64,000 nt of DNA from Euborellia annulipes (Eukaryota > Arthropoda > Insecta > Dermaptera > Anisolabididae), in NCBI GenBank assembly GCA_023213315.1, contig JAKCPI010003225.1, forward strand, positions 1 to 64,000, written 5' to 3'. The notes under the pieces are model-generated. The model worked only from the letters and a program-made list of their open reading frames with translations, had not been told where the DNA came from and did no database searches. The translations under genes were made by a program, and so were the position numbers. Shown here piece after piece: positions 1-10,021 of the stretch. How positions within the stretch are numbered: the stretch's first letter is position 1; each line of letters starts with the position of its first letter.

Positions 1-410
1 AAAAAAGTGGGTCCGCAAATTGGTCTGTGTGTGTGTGTGTATGTGTGTGTGTGTGTGTGTGTGTCTGTGTGTGTGTGGGTGTGTGTGTGTTCAATTTTAA
101 GCATGAAGGAATTGAGCTACGAGGTTGAAATTCTATATTTAACTTAAACACCCCGGGACCCGGAAAAAATAAGCTTTTAATCAAATCGAATTACTAGTAC
201 TTTACTGATGTACTTTTTCAGTTTTTTTCGATTTTCTCAAAATTTGCTTCAACAATTTTTTAAATTCAAAAATCAATTATTTTTTAGATGCTCTTTTTAA
301 AATGTATATTCTCATTTTGCGATTGAAATCTTCTGAAGACCACTTTACTCTTGTTCTTCATAGGAAAAGATAGAAATGGTTGCCATGGTAACAAAATATA
401 AATATTTTTC
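1..410 (+). mobile_element. A-family repeat, left-truncated by window edge
   Basis: Matches the A-family body: AAAAAAGTGGGTCCGCAAAT, GT microsatellite, AGATGCTCTTT, GTTGCCATGGTAAC. The TTTCTCTTACC end lies outside the window and the GGTGTGAC hairpin is missing. No coding capacity. Confidence 0.75.
24..90. repeat. (GT)n microsatellite inside A-family copy
   Basis: Almost uninterrupted GT dinucleotides. The same position is occupied by GT or CTGT repeats in most A-family copies, so it belongs to the element. Confidence 0.9.
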
Positions 411-439
411 CGTTTTAGATTGAAAATCGCAAAACAAAT

Positions 440-668
440 GAAAAAGTAGGCTACATCAGTAAAGTACTAGTACTCTTTGGCCGATTTTGTACAAAAGCTT
501 CGGGTCACGTCCCTGGAGGGTGCCTAACTTAAATATATAATCTCAATCTCATAGCACTTTTCGTTCTTGAGATATTTTGTTTTCAAACAGACCATTTTTT
601 CGGACCTCAAAACGTGTATATCCATCAAAATCTCGACATCGAATTTTTGACATGAATCCAATACTTTA
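440..668 (-). mobile_element. A-family fragment, inverted relative to previous copy
   Basis: Contains AGTACTAGTACTCTTTGGCC and TCTCGACATCGAATTTTTGA in minus orientation. With the preceding copy it forms a head-to-head pair. Confidence 0.7.
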
Positions 669-704
669 TATGTATATACAAACGTAATACAGTTAAGAGA
701 AAGT

Positions 705-976
705 CAGTGGCGTAGTGAGCTTAACTCGCGCCCAAGGCACAAGACCTTTTTAGCGCCTCCCCCCCTCATTCGAAAGCCATATAATATTACATACAAAATT
801 ATTATATTACACTGGCACTAAATTTAAAATATATTTTCCAGAAATCAATTAGGCTATAATAAAAATAAAAATTTTATTCAGAAAATTTTTGTTTTGCGGA
901 CCATTTGGTGCCCCTTTGTGAGTAGCGCCAGGGGCATTATGACCCCCTTTGCCCCCCCCCCATCCCTACGCCACTG
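705..976. mobile_element. hAT-type MITE
   Basis: Starts CAGTGGCGTAG and ends CTACGCCACTG (inverted). Flanked by the near-perfect 8-bp duplication GAGAAAGT / GAGAGAGT. The 8-bp duplication and CAGTGG terminus fit the hAT superfamily. 272 bp with no transposase. It sits beside an A-family end. Confidence 0.8.
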
Positions 977-1008
977 GAGAGAGTAATTTGAAATCTTTTA
1001 TATTTTTT

Positions 1009-1138
1009 ACTTTCTCTTACCTCTATATATGTTAATATATATAGAGAAAGTATTGGATTCATGTCAAAAATTCGATGTCGAGATTTTGATATACACGAGG
1101 TCCCCTGAATCCAAAAAAGTGGTTTTCGCGACATGCTC

Positions 1139-1174
<36 letters not shown>

Positions 1175-1631
1175 CAATTTTAAGCAAGAAGGCTGAAATT
1201 TTATATATAAGTTAAACACCTCCCGGGAGCGTGAAAATAAGCTTTTAATCAAAATTGGTCAAAGAGTACTAGTACTTTACTGATGTACTTTTTCAGTTTT
1301 TTTCGATTTTCTCAAAATTCGCTCCTACGATTTTGATTAAAATTCAAAAATCAATTATTTTTTAGATGCTCTTTAAAATGTATATTCTCGTTTTGCCATT
1401 GAAATTGTTTGAAGCACACTTTACAAGAGTAACTTGGACTTCATAGAATAGAGAAGCCATGATAACAAAATAAATTTTCCCATTTTTATAAATTTTTTAT
1501 CTTAAATTCTAATATACTATGGTATATTGGCGGAAACTAAATATATGTCGACACAAAAAGTCTAGTGTGACATGCACAGAACACAACTTTTGATTACCGG
1601 ATGTGCTGTGCGACCAGTCACACCAGATTTT
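1009..1631 (+). mobile_element. A-family element, near full length
   Basis: Begins ACTTTCTCTTACC with a TATATA-rich hairpin returning to AGAGAAAGT. GT repeat at about 1143-1172. Ends in the second hairpin, TGTGACATGCACAG ... CCAGTCACACCAG. Non-coding. Confidence 0.85.
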
Positions 1632-2171
1632 TTCAGTTCAAAGAGGGCATTTATTAACTTTAAATCCATGTTCACCCACCCATTATTTCTCCTCATTTAT
1701 TTTAGCTTTGCTGTTTCTAATAAATATTTAATCCAATTAAACAATATTTAGTAGAGTTTTGTTTAATCAAAGACCGCTTTCACTAGATTATACTGTATAT
1801 AACACCAGGGGCTATAATTAATAAACCATTTCTTTCCATTACAAGAAAATTAAAATTGTTTTTAATAGGGCGGAGGGTGGAGAAAAGGTTCACCCTCCCA
1901 AGGAAAGTAGAGACAAATAAATGCCTAAAAGGGCACAAAATCCTCTAAATTTATTCATCTTTTCCGTTTATTTGTAGTTTTTTCTGATGTCTAAGCAGGA
2001 TGGGAGCGCCGGAAAAGAAGAGAGAATTGTTTGAAACAAAACTTCCCGGTTCTTTTTCTGAGACTTTTTATTCAGATTGTTTCGGTCTTCATCAGAAAGC
2101 TTGTCTAAATTTAATAAATAATTCAATAAGAAATTATTTCCTTAGAACAAATTCCATGGCTGAGTGAGTTG
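1632..2171. other. No gene recognised
   Basis: AT-rich sequence. A small hairpin near 1866-1900 (GGAGGGTGG ... CACCCTCC) is the only structure seen. Confidence 0.5.
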
Positions 2172-2337
2172 TCATTATTAGGATTAGGTAGATATAGGCA
2201 GCCAAAACTTTATTTATATCGTTGTTTCTTGATGGCTGGATTTATGATATGAAGATGTGACATATGGGCAGCCAAAGCGAAAAATAAAATAAATATCTAT
2301 TTTTTGTGGACGTCACTCTTCATCATGACTTGACATC

Positions 2338-2388
2338 ATTTTTGTCCTGATGAAGAGTGCGATCGGCACTCGAAACGTCCACAAAAAA
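2338..2388 (+). ncRNA. Hammerhead-ribozyme-like motif
   Basis: Seen: canonical CTGATGA at 2347, one extra A, helix II GAGTGC/GCACTC (6 bp), then GAAACGTC at 2372. TTTTTGT and ACAAAAA can form helix I with a C-C mismatch at the junction. Core identities follow the hammerhead consensus. The extra base before helix II is non-canonical. Confidence 0.5.
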
Positions 2389-2443
2389 TATATTTTTATT
2401 TTATTTTTGGCTGCCCATATAGCCACATCCTCATATCTATTTA

Positions 2444-2492
2444 TATCGTCGACGTTTCGGAATCCCATCCACCCCATCTTCAGGACGATAAA
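2444..2492 (-). ncRNA. Hammerhead-like motif
   Basis: Minus strand: TATCGTC, CTGAAGA, T, imperfect helix II, GAAACGTC, GACGATA. Helix I is 7 bp. Helix II is weak (about 4 pairs). Confidence 0.5.
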
Positions 2493-2746
2493 CTGTCAAT
2501 GTTGCTTAGATAGGTGCATTTCGGTTCATACGAAAATAAATAAAGATACCAATAGATGTATATGAGAATTGCTGTGCTGTGTCTTTCTGCCTTTCAATCT
2601 TGGCCAGTGCTGTCGTTTCGGGCCCATTTGCCACAAAATAAAAATACCGCCCATGCAATTCTCATATACATCCTAATGTTATATGCAAATTTATTCATTT
2701 ATTTATCTATGAACCGAAATGCATCCTTCTAAGCAACATTGACAGT

Positions 2747-2795
2747 TTATCGTCCTGAAGATGGGGTCGATGTGAATCCGAAACGTCGACGATAA
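2747..2795 (+). ncRNA. Hammerhead-like motif
   Basis: TTATCGTC (2747-2754) pairs perfectly with GACGATAA (2788-2795). CTGAAGA at 2755, extra T, helix II GGGGTC/GAATCC with one mismatch, GAAACGTC at 2780. Inverted partner of the preceding motif. Confidence 0.6.
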
Positions 2796-2857
2796 TTAAA
2801 TAGAGCTTTTTTTATCACTTGCTGGCTGCGTATATATCTACCTAATCCTAATAATTA

Positions 2858-3404
2858 TTGGAACGAAGTTCTTTAACGTGGCTTACGGAGGAGAAATGGG
2901 AGAAAATAACGGGATATCGTAACAAAAATGCGTTCGCTCGCCCGAGCCGAAGCCTAGACGAAGCCACGCCCACCTTCTCTTTCTCTCTATTTCATTCTAT
3001 CTACTATGGCTTTCTTTTTACTTTCTCTTACCTATAGCCTATATAGGAAATTGTGAAGTACGCCAGGTTATATTCATTTTAAATGATTGTATGTATATTT
3101 GGAGTTGAAGAAAAGGCGTGAGGAACTTCGTTCCCGATGTTTGCTTTTTTTCTTATTATCGCGGTGTGCTCTCTGCAGGGATCAGGCATAAAAGAATTCT
3201 TTTGATTAATTTCCCTCTACTAAACACACTTTTCTGTTATTAAACTAACATTTCTCTTTTCTCAAATCCTTTTAGCATCTTTACTTCATTAAAATAACCA
3301 AAGACAAAATTTTATCGAATTTAAATTTTCATTGCCTTTGAATAGATGATGAATGCGTCGCCATTGATTATATTCAAGGGTTTTAAAGAAGCGAAAAGAG
3401 AGAA
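2858..3404. other. No gene recognised
   Basis: Contains only an A-family end remnant (TACTTTCTCTTACC, about 3018-3048). Otherwise AT-rich and unassigned. Confidence 0.5.
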
Positions 3405-3419
3405 CCCCCCCCCCCCCCC
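3405..3419. repeat. Poly-C run (15)
   Basis: Fifteen consecutive C in otherwise AT-rich DNA. Confidence 0.95.
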
Positions 3420-3469
3420 TCATTAGCTAATCCCTTTACTCGTTCGTAATCTCTAATAGATAAAAGGCG

Positions 3470-4130
3470 AAAGAACTGGTGTGAGTCATTGCACAACTTC
3501 GGTAAATGAAAGTTGTGTTCTGTGCTTGTCACACCAGATTTTTTTTTTTTTAACACACTTTTTTCTCATTCACACTCACACTCACTGTCTTCGGCAACTC
3601 AGGCCATAGAAGACTTTTACGATATCCGTTATTATTTGGTATCCAAATGGCTTAAATAAAATCATCTGATTGCCTCGGGTCCGAACCCGCGACTCTTGGC
3701 ACGCTAACCCCTACACCAAGCCCCGAGGGCACAATTCAAGATTTAAAACAGACAAATATTTATATTTTGTTATCAAGTACAAGAGTAAAGTGTGCTTCAA
3801 AGAATTACAATGGCGAAATGAGAATATACATTTTAAAGAGAATCTAAAAAATAATTGATTTTTGAATTTTAATCAAAATCGTTGCAACGAATTTCGAGAA
3901 AATTAAAAAAAGTACATCAGCAAAGTACTAGTACTCTTTGGGCAATTTTGTTCAAAAGCTTACTGTTACATCCCAGAGGGGTGTTAAACTTAAATATAAA
4001 ATTTCAACCTCGTATCTCTTTTTATTCTTGAGATATTTCGTTCAAAGACAGACCATTTTGAGGGACTCACTTTTTTGGACTCACGACATGTCAGCATCAA
4101 AGTTTTGACATGAATCCAATACTTTCTCAA
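3470..4130 (-). mobile_element. A-family element split by an S1 SINE
   Basis: Degenerate long hairpin at 3470-3540 (GGTGTGAG ... CACACCAG), then the SINE, then the body 3731-4130 ending at CCAATACTTTCTC. The SINE is the younger insertion. Confidence 0.75.
3541..3730 (-). mobile_element. S1 SINE (tRNA-like head)
   Basis: Minus strand: CCCTCGGGGCTTGGTGTAG, B box GGGTTCGGACCC, GCCATTTGG, then the shared tail AATGGCC...GCCGAA, the GTGTGAATG motifs and a poly-A tail. Confidence 0.75.
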
Positions 4131-4664
4131 GTAGATAATTCAATCAAAACAAGAAAATTTATCATTAAGCAATGACAATTTTATTTGTACAGACTATACC
4201 CTTCACGAAATAACATCAATTTTAATTTGAAACATTTGTTAATCACTTGTTTGTATATACGAACGAACGAACGAGTATCTGACATGAATGTGGTGGAAAA
4301 TATTTCATTCACTTGTCTGATTGCAAACTCTGAATGGATTTTGACAGCTGGTTGAAGGCATTCATTTGAGAGCAGCTCCAAATTTATTTTGTCTTCAAAG
4401 GAACCGCCGCCGCCGCCACTCTCTCTGTCTCTTCTTCTTTGCCCCCCCCCCCTCCTCCCCCTCCCCCTCCCCCTTCTCCTTAAACAACTCCAATTCGTTC
4501 ATTTACATTTATTTATCCAAAACCAGGAAAACATTTCCCTTTAGTAACGATTTCTAAAGATTTTTCGTTTGCTTATTTTTTTTTCTCTTATTTAAAATAT
4601 AAGAAATATCTTCCTGCTTGTATTGTTGCTTAATTTTGTTATTACGCCTTTGACGCGTTTTGGT
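4131..4664. other. No gene recognised
   Basis: AT-rich sequence with a C-rich patch at about 4441-4480. No repeat family identified. Confidence 0.5.
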
Positions 4665-4747
4665 AGAGAGGGTTCCGTCAGCTGGCTCGGCCCGCCCGCG
4701 GCGGACCCTCAACTTTTGTTAATTATCAGAAGAAAATAATTATTACT

Positions 4748-5036
4748 GGAGAATAAAACCAGCAATTGATGGACCCTCTCACATCATCTTTAATTGGCAA
4801 ATATTTCGACTGGCATTACGCCTAGTCATCATCAGTGAAACAAATGATTTGGTGGAGGGCCCGTGTCAAACAATGGTTGAGGATTATTTTAAAATTTCTC
4901 GGAGAAGCAGAGGTCAGACGCAAGTGCAAGCGAAGTTTTTGCCAATTAAAGATGATGTGAGAGGGTCCAACAATTGCTGGTTTTTATTCTCCAGTTCTTT
5001 CCTATACATCTTATCCAGCGAAAATCTTCCAATTGC
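4748..5036. mobile_element. Palindromic foldback retro-insertion (P1a)
   Basis: Inverted arms at about 4748-4802 and 4938-4993 (GCAATTGATGGACCCTCTCA and complement). Flanked by an exact 13-bp duplication, AATAATTATTACT, at 4735-4747 and 5037-5049. A second copy is at 43.2 kb. Right end TTCCAATTGC is fixed and the left end differs between copies. Confidence 0.8.
4795..4841 (-). ncRNA. Variant hammerhead-like motif in P1a
   Basis: Minus strand: CTGATGA (4835-4829), extra T, helix II GACT-A-GGC/GCCAGTC, GAAATATT. The helix III palindrome is ATAT instead of ACGT. Helix I is weak here and better in P1b. Confidence 0.4.
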
Positions 5037-5566
5037 AATAATTATTACTATTCCAGTCCAGTGCCTGCTTGAGGATTTGTTTACATTCATAGAATACATA
5101 AATGCAAAGAATACATAAATATTTCCTTATACATTTCCTATGGGAGAAATTGTAACTTTAGGAATTAATAACTTATAACGGTTATAGGAATTTCGGGATG
5201 AAAATAATTTTCCTGTAATCATTAGAAGGTCCTTTTTAGACATAAAATTCCAACGAAAAATTGGTCAAACAGCGTGACAGACAACAGTCAGACGGACAGA
5301 CGGACATTAGCGAATTATATATGTTAAATATTAATTAGGTAGAGATTAATGAATAAACTTCTTTTATTTAAACTAACTGGAATACATAATATTTATAAAT
5401 CAATTATAACGAATATATTAAACTGTATACAAACAGTTTGTAACTAACACATTTACAAACACAATATAAACAGACAATATATATAGAGATTAATAAGAGA
5501 GATTATAATATTTTTTTATTTTAAATTATTAAATATAAATAAAAATTTTTCATTAACACGCACTAA

Positions 5567-5645
5567 TATTGCAAAGAATATATACATTTCGAATGGGAGA
5601 ATTCGTAACTTCATCAAGTTATAAGAATTTCGGGCCGGAAATAAT
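5567..5645 (-). mobile_element. H-family fragment
   Basis: GGGAGAATTCGTAAC and AAGTTATAAGAATTTCGGG match the H body in minus orientation. Both ends missing. Confidence 0.5.
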
Positions 5646-5646
5646 T

Positions 5647-5735
5647 TGGATTTGGATACCAAATGGCTTAAATAAGAATGCCTGGACCCCAATATATATA
5701 TTTTCTTAATAACGGTTATCGTCGAACAAGAAACA
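5647..5735 (+). mobile_element. S1 SINE fragment (3' half)
   Basis: TTTGGATACCAAATGGCTTA, CCTGGACCCCAAT and AACGGTTATCGTC match the middle of S1. Head and tail absent. Confidence 0.6.
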
Positions 5736-5976
5736 AAGTGTTCCACTTGTTTTGACACTCACAGTCAGTGTACGCTGTATATGAAAAGACCTGGCTGGAT
5801 AATTGTTGCAAATATGGCAAAGAGAAATCTCTTCTCCATTATTACGTTTCCTTCCATTTCTTTTGGGTCTCGTATTCAATGGCCACTTGGGATTTATTCA
5901 TTTGCAAATCCTCTCAAATTCAAAAGAAATTGATGTTTTTATATAATCCTTGACCAGTTGAATACACGCACATGCA

Positions 5977-6021
<45 letters not shown>
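5977..6021. repeat. Poly-C run followed by (CA)n
   Basis: Seventeen C (5977-5993) run directly into about 14 CA units. Confidence 0.95.
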
Positions 6022-6026
<5 letters not shown>

Positions 6027-6101
6027 CATTTTGTAAAATTCATTTTCTACAGTCTGATTTTGTTTTATTTTTGAACAAAAACTTGCTTATTATTTAATTT
6101 T

Positions 6102-6837
6102 AAAAAAGCTGGTGTGACTGGCGCACAGCACACAACTTTCTCTTACCCTTCTGTAAGAGAAAGTTGTGCACCGTGCTGGTCACACCAGATTTTTTGTGAC
6201 GAGATATACTGTATTTAGTTTCCCATAGCACCTTGCGTTTTAAATGTTGACTGCTTGAAATAAACTATGATTATTTTTCAAAATTTTAATCTCATATTTG
6301 GACATTTTATACACAATATGGAATTCTAAATAAATACAAAATTTCATAATTGGAAAAAAATTTTTTTAAATATGTAAAAAGTTTAGGGGACCGAATTGAA
6401 ATTAACATGCAAATCCCAGTATGGGGATTTATCATTGGCTCTATGAAAGGAAGAGCCGGAAAGTGAATTTTAAAAATCTGAAATACTAACTACATCAGTA
6501 GAGTCGCTATTTCCAACAATTTTGATGGCAAAATGAGAATATACATTTCAAAGAGCATCTAAAAAAGCATTGATTTATGAATTTTGAGAAAATAGAAAAA
6601 AAGTACAGCAATAAAGTACTAGTACTACTTTTTGGCCGATTTTGTTCAAAATCTTTCCTTAACCTAACTCATAAAATTTCACCCCCTTAGCTCTTTTTAT
6701 TCTTAAGATATTTTGAACATAGAGAGACCATTTTCCTGGACTCAGAGAACGTCAAAACGAGTGCCTGCCTCCTCGATATCAAATTTTTGACATGAATACT
6801 TCCTAGGTATATTAACAAATATATAGGTAGGAGAAAT
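6102..6837 (-). mobile_element. A-family element, long subfamily
   Basis: Starts with the long hairpin 6105-6195. An extra block, AATCTCATATTTGGACATTT, follows (also near 19.3, 27.9 and 35.0 kb). Ends at CATGAATACTT plus a degenerate TATATAGGTAGGAGAAA. Confidence 0.75.
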
Positions 6838-7007
6838 TAAAAATCAATAATTTTAAATGTTAATACCAGGAGAAGGACATCGCCCTTAATGCATCCTTCT
6901 TCGCTATAAATATCTTCTTTAAATCCGGATAATCGAGATAAGCCCGCTAGAGCTCGATTCAAGAAAATAGATTAATGGCTGCAAGAGGTGGGACTTGTTC
7001 AAAAATT

Positions 7008-7009
<2 letters not shown>

Positions 7010-7039
<30 letters not shown>
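7010..7039. repeat. (CT)n microsatellite
   Basis: Pure CT dinucleotide tract of 30 bases. The flanks, 6838-7162, hold nothing else recognisable. Confidence 0.9.
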
Positions 7040-7041
<2 letters not shown>

Positions 7042-7162
7042 CAGTTCAAATGGGAGATGAGCAATGTCTGCTACACACAAACAAACAGAGGGAATGAAAT
7101 ATTCATTCTCTTTGCATCAATCACTTCTTCCTTAAAATCTTTTCCCTTTCCCTTTTCGTCCT

Positions 7163-7841
7163 AAAAAAATCTGGTGTGACTGGCGCACAGCACACAACTT
7201 TCTCTTACCTTCGGTAATCGAAAGTTGTGCACTGTGCTTGTCTCACCAGATTTTTTGTGTCGACATGTATTTAGTTTCCGACAGTATGGTACATTCGATT
7301 TTCAAGATGTAAAATTTATAAGTATGGCAAAATATTTATATTTTGTTACCATGGCAACCATTTATCCTATCTTTTCTATGGATAACAAGAGTAAAGTGGT
7401 CTTCAGAAGATTTCAATCACAAAATGAGAATATACATTTTAAAGAGAATCTAAAAAATAATTGATTTTTGAATTTTAAAAAAAATCGTTGGAGCAAATTT
7501 AGAGAAAATCGAAAAAAACTGAAAAAGTGCATCAGTTAAGTACTAGTACTCTTTGGTCGATTTTGTTCAAAAGCTTCGTGTCACGTCTCATGGGAGTGTC
7601 TAACTTAAATATACAATTTCAACCTCCTAGCTCTTTTTGTTCTTGAGATATTTTGTTCACAGACACACACACACAGCACACACACAGACAGACAGAGCAT
7701 GTCGCGAAAACCACTTTTTTGGATTCAGGGGACCTCAAAACGTGAAGATCCATCAAAATCTCGACATCGAATTTTTGACATGAATCCAATACTTTCTCTC
7801 TATATATATATTAACATATATATAGAGGTACGAGAAAGTAA
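7163..7841 (-). mobile_element. A-family element, full length
   Basis: Both hairpins present: CTGGTGTGACTGGCGCACAG ... at the left, TATATAGAGGTACGAGAAAG at the right. Internal CA/CAGA microsatellite at about 7660-7695. Good reference copy. Confidence 0.85.
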
Positions 7842-7934
7842 AAAGCGATTTTAACAAAGCTAGAAACATAGAGGCAGCACTGATTAGAATTAACTTGCAT
7901 TATTTATGCGATTTGTTTTCAATTTTTGTTTTGT

Positions 7935-8209
7935 TTTTGGTGTAGAAGTTAGCGTGCTCACCTCGTATACCAAACGTCTCGGGTTCGGACCCCAGGCAGT
8001 CCGATGATTTTATTTAAGCCATTTGGATACCAAATGGCTTAAATAAGAAGGCCTGGACTCCAATAATAGATAAATCTCTTAAATAACGGTTATCGTCAAA
8101 GTCTTAAATGGCCTAAGTTGCCGAAAATACTGTGTGAATGTGTGTATGAATGTGAGTGTGAATGAGAAAAAAGTGTGAATGTTTTTGTTATAAAAAAAAA
8201 AAAAAAAAA
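7935..8209 (+). mobile_element. S1 SINE, nearly full length
   Basis: A-box-like TTGGTGTAGAAGTTAGC, B box GGGTTCGGACCC, the block GGCAGTCCGATGATTTTATT, an inverted pair around CCATTTGGATACCAAATGG, tail AAATGGCCTAAGTTGCCGAA, repeated GTGTGAATG, then A17. tRNA-derived by inference from the Pol III boxes. Confidence 0.85.
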
Positions 8210-8257
8210 TTGTTTTAAATATCTTAATTACGTATTTATACTTTTTATATAAATCCG

Positions 8258-8303
8258 GCAGCAGCACCCCGGGATGTTTGGAGATCCTGGGTTCAATTCC
8301 AAA
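8258..8303 (+). other. tRNA-like 3' half / B box
   Basis: CCTGGGTTCAATTCC contains a perfect B-box consensus, but no convincing A box or acceptor stem is upstream. Perhaps the head of another SINE. Confidence 0.3.
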
Positions 8304-8525
8304 TACTCGCAAATCGCTAAATCCTTTTTAGAGTATTTTTTGGACACTTTGAATGTAGAATTAGAAAATTGTTTTTTTGTTGAGAGTCTCGATCGATCTG
8401 TTTCGACTCCAACAGGCAGAAAATTGTGCAATTCCTTTCTAATCATTGCATGAATAGTCAGTCATTTATAACAAGTAATTCAGGGGATGTCGAACACGCT
8501 GCTAAACAAAAAATTTTTCAAATTT

Positions 8526-8572
8526 TTCTGTCGACGTTTTGAACGGCAATCGTGTTCATCATCAGGACAGAT
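8526..8572 (-). ncRNA. Hammerhead-like motif
   Basis: Minus strand: CTGTC, canonical CTGATGA, extra T, helix II GAAC/GTTC, AAAACGTC (G12 changed to A), GACAG. Helix I pairs with its own distinct sequence, supporting covariation. The G12 change probably inactivates it. Confidence 0.45.
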
Positions 8573-8586
8573 TAATTTGTTTTACT

Positions 8587-9289
8587 AAAAATCTGGTGTG
8601 ACTGGTCGCTCTAGCACACAACTTTCCCTTACATATAAACATAGAAAAATATTTATATTTTGTTACCGTTGCAATCATTTCTCCTATGGAGTACAAGAGT
8701 AAAGTGGTCTTCAGGAGATTTCAATGGCAAAATGAGAATATACATTTTAAAGAGCATCTAAAAAATAATTGATTTTTGAATTTTAATTAAAATCGTTGGA
8801 GCGATTTTTGAGAAAATAGAAAAAAAAATAAAAAAGTATATCAGTTAAGTACTAGTACTCGTTGGCCGATTTTGTTCAAAAGTTTCGTGTTACATCCCAG
8901 AGGGGTGTTAAACCATAATATAAAATTTCAACCTCATAGCTCTTTTCGTTCTTGAGATATTTGGTCCGCAGACAGACTCAGGGGATCTCATAATCTCGAC
9001 AACGGATTTTTGACATGAATCCAATACTTTAAAGTAAGCAATTCTTGGGAGAGAATCTATCGGAAGTTAAGCAGGTGTGGGAGTCGTTCCTTGATTTCTT
9101 TTAAGCCACTTTCCCATAATGGCTTACCTCTTATTATATTAATACTAATTGGGTTGAGATTGCGAATGCTTTTGCTGATCAGTTTTGTAGGACCTTCTCT
9201 TCGATAATTATAGCCTACATTTTTTATATATTAAGAACAATAGTAAGAAGGTTACAATACTTTAAAATATATAGATAAGAGAAAGTAAT
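8587..9289 (-). mobile_element. A-family element split by a retro-insertion
   Basis: Body 8587-9033, resuming at 9255-9289 (CAATACTTTAAA ... TAAGAGAAAGTAA). The right-hand short hairpin is degenerate. Confidence 0.75.
9034..9254. mobile_element. Short retro-insertion with 5S-like box
   Basis: Flanked by an exact 12-bp duplication, CAATACTTTAAA (9022-9033, 9255-9266). Contains GGAAGTTAAGCAGG, resembling the 5S rRNA internal A box, followed by TCGTTCCTTGATTTC. No clear poly-A. A 5S-headed SINE is possible, not proven. Confidence 0.55.
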
Positions 9290-9508
9290 AAATAATAGGA
9301 TTCAAAGAGGATAGTTTCTTTTGAGTCAACCCTTCTGACAGCCAAGCGTTTTGGCCTTCTATCCAAAATCTCTCCACTGTCTCCTACTATACGTTAATAA
9401 ATAAAATCTTGAATTCTTTTTCAAAAAGACAATTCCTTCTTTTTTCAGCGTTTTGAATATAGAGTAAAAATAATTTTTATTTGCCGAAATTATTCTTTTA
9501 AACTTTCT

Positions 9509-10021
9509 ACTTTCTCTTACCTCTATATATGTTAATATATAGAAAAAAAAAATGAAAGAGCTAGGAGGTTGAAATTTTTATTTTATTTAAGCTAGGCACC
9601 CCCCTGGGACGTGACACGAAGATTTTGAACAAAATCAGCCAAAAAGTACTAGTACTTTACCAAAGAACTTTTTCCGTTTTTTTCGATTTGCTCAAAATTC
9701 GCTCCAACGATTTTGATTAAAATTCAAAAATCAATTATTTTTTAGATGCTCTTTAAAATGTATATTCTCATTTTGCCATTGAAATCTTCTGAAGAACACT
9801 TTACTCTTGTACTTCATAGGAAAGATAGAAGTTATGGTAACAAAATATAAATATTTTCCCAAACTTATAAATAATACATCTTGAAAATCGAATGTACCGT
9901 TCAGTCGGAAACTAAATATATGTCGACACAAAAAATCTGGTGCGACAAGCACAGTACACCACTTTCTTTTGCCGAAAGGTAAAATAATGTTTTGTGCTGT
10001 GCGACCAGTCACACCAGATTT
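9509..10021 (+). mobile_element. A-family element, internally deleted
   Basis: Starts ACTTTCTCTTACC, lacks the CATGTCAAAAATTC-to-GT-repeat block, and ends with GACCAGTCACACCAGATT. Confidence 0.8.

Larger units (their letters stand above)
2172..2857. mobile_element. Nested palindromic foldback elements
   Basis: Outer arms 2172-2220 and about 2805-2857 share CATTATTAGGATTAGGTAGA in inverted orientation. A second palindrome (about 2246-2323 with 2355-2437) sits inside the left arm. A third inverted pair (about 2436-2575 with 2660-2805) flanks the middle. Three hammerhead-like motifs lie at the arm tips. No ORF of note. Confidence 0.75.
4665..5325 (-). mobile_element. Helitron-like (H family) copy, interrupted by a foldback
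   Basis: Minus strand carries the H body: GACGGACATTAGCG..., GTTGGAATTTT-type block, AAGTTACRATTTCTCCC, CAAGCAGGCACTGG. Its GC-rich end, GAGGGTCCGCCGC, is at 4670-4735. Split at 4748 by a palindromic unit. Confidence 0.65.

Noticed and set aside
7935..8010. S1 heads as genuine tRNA genes
   Set aside because: Boxes present but no acceptor-stem complementarity, many dispersed copies, SINE tail attached.
9731..10012. 93-codon minus-strand open frame
   Set aside because: A-family read-through. The CTVLVAPDFLCRH-type peptide is the hairpin end in one frame.
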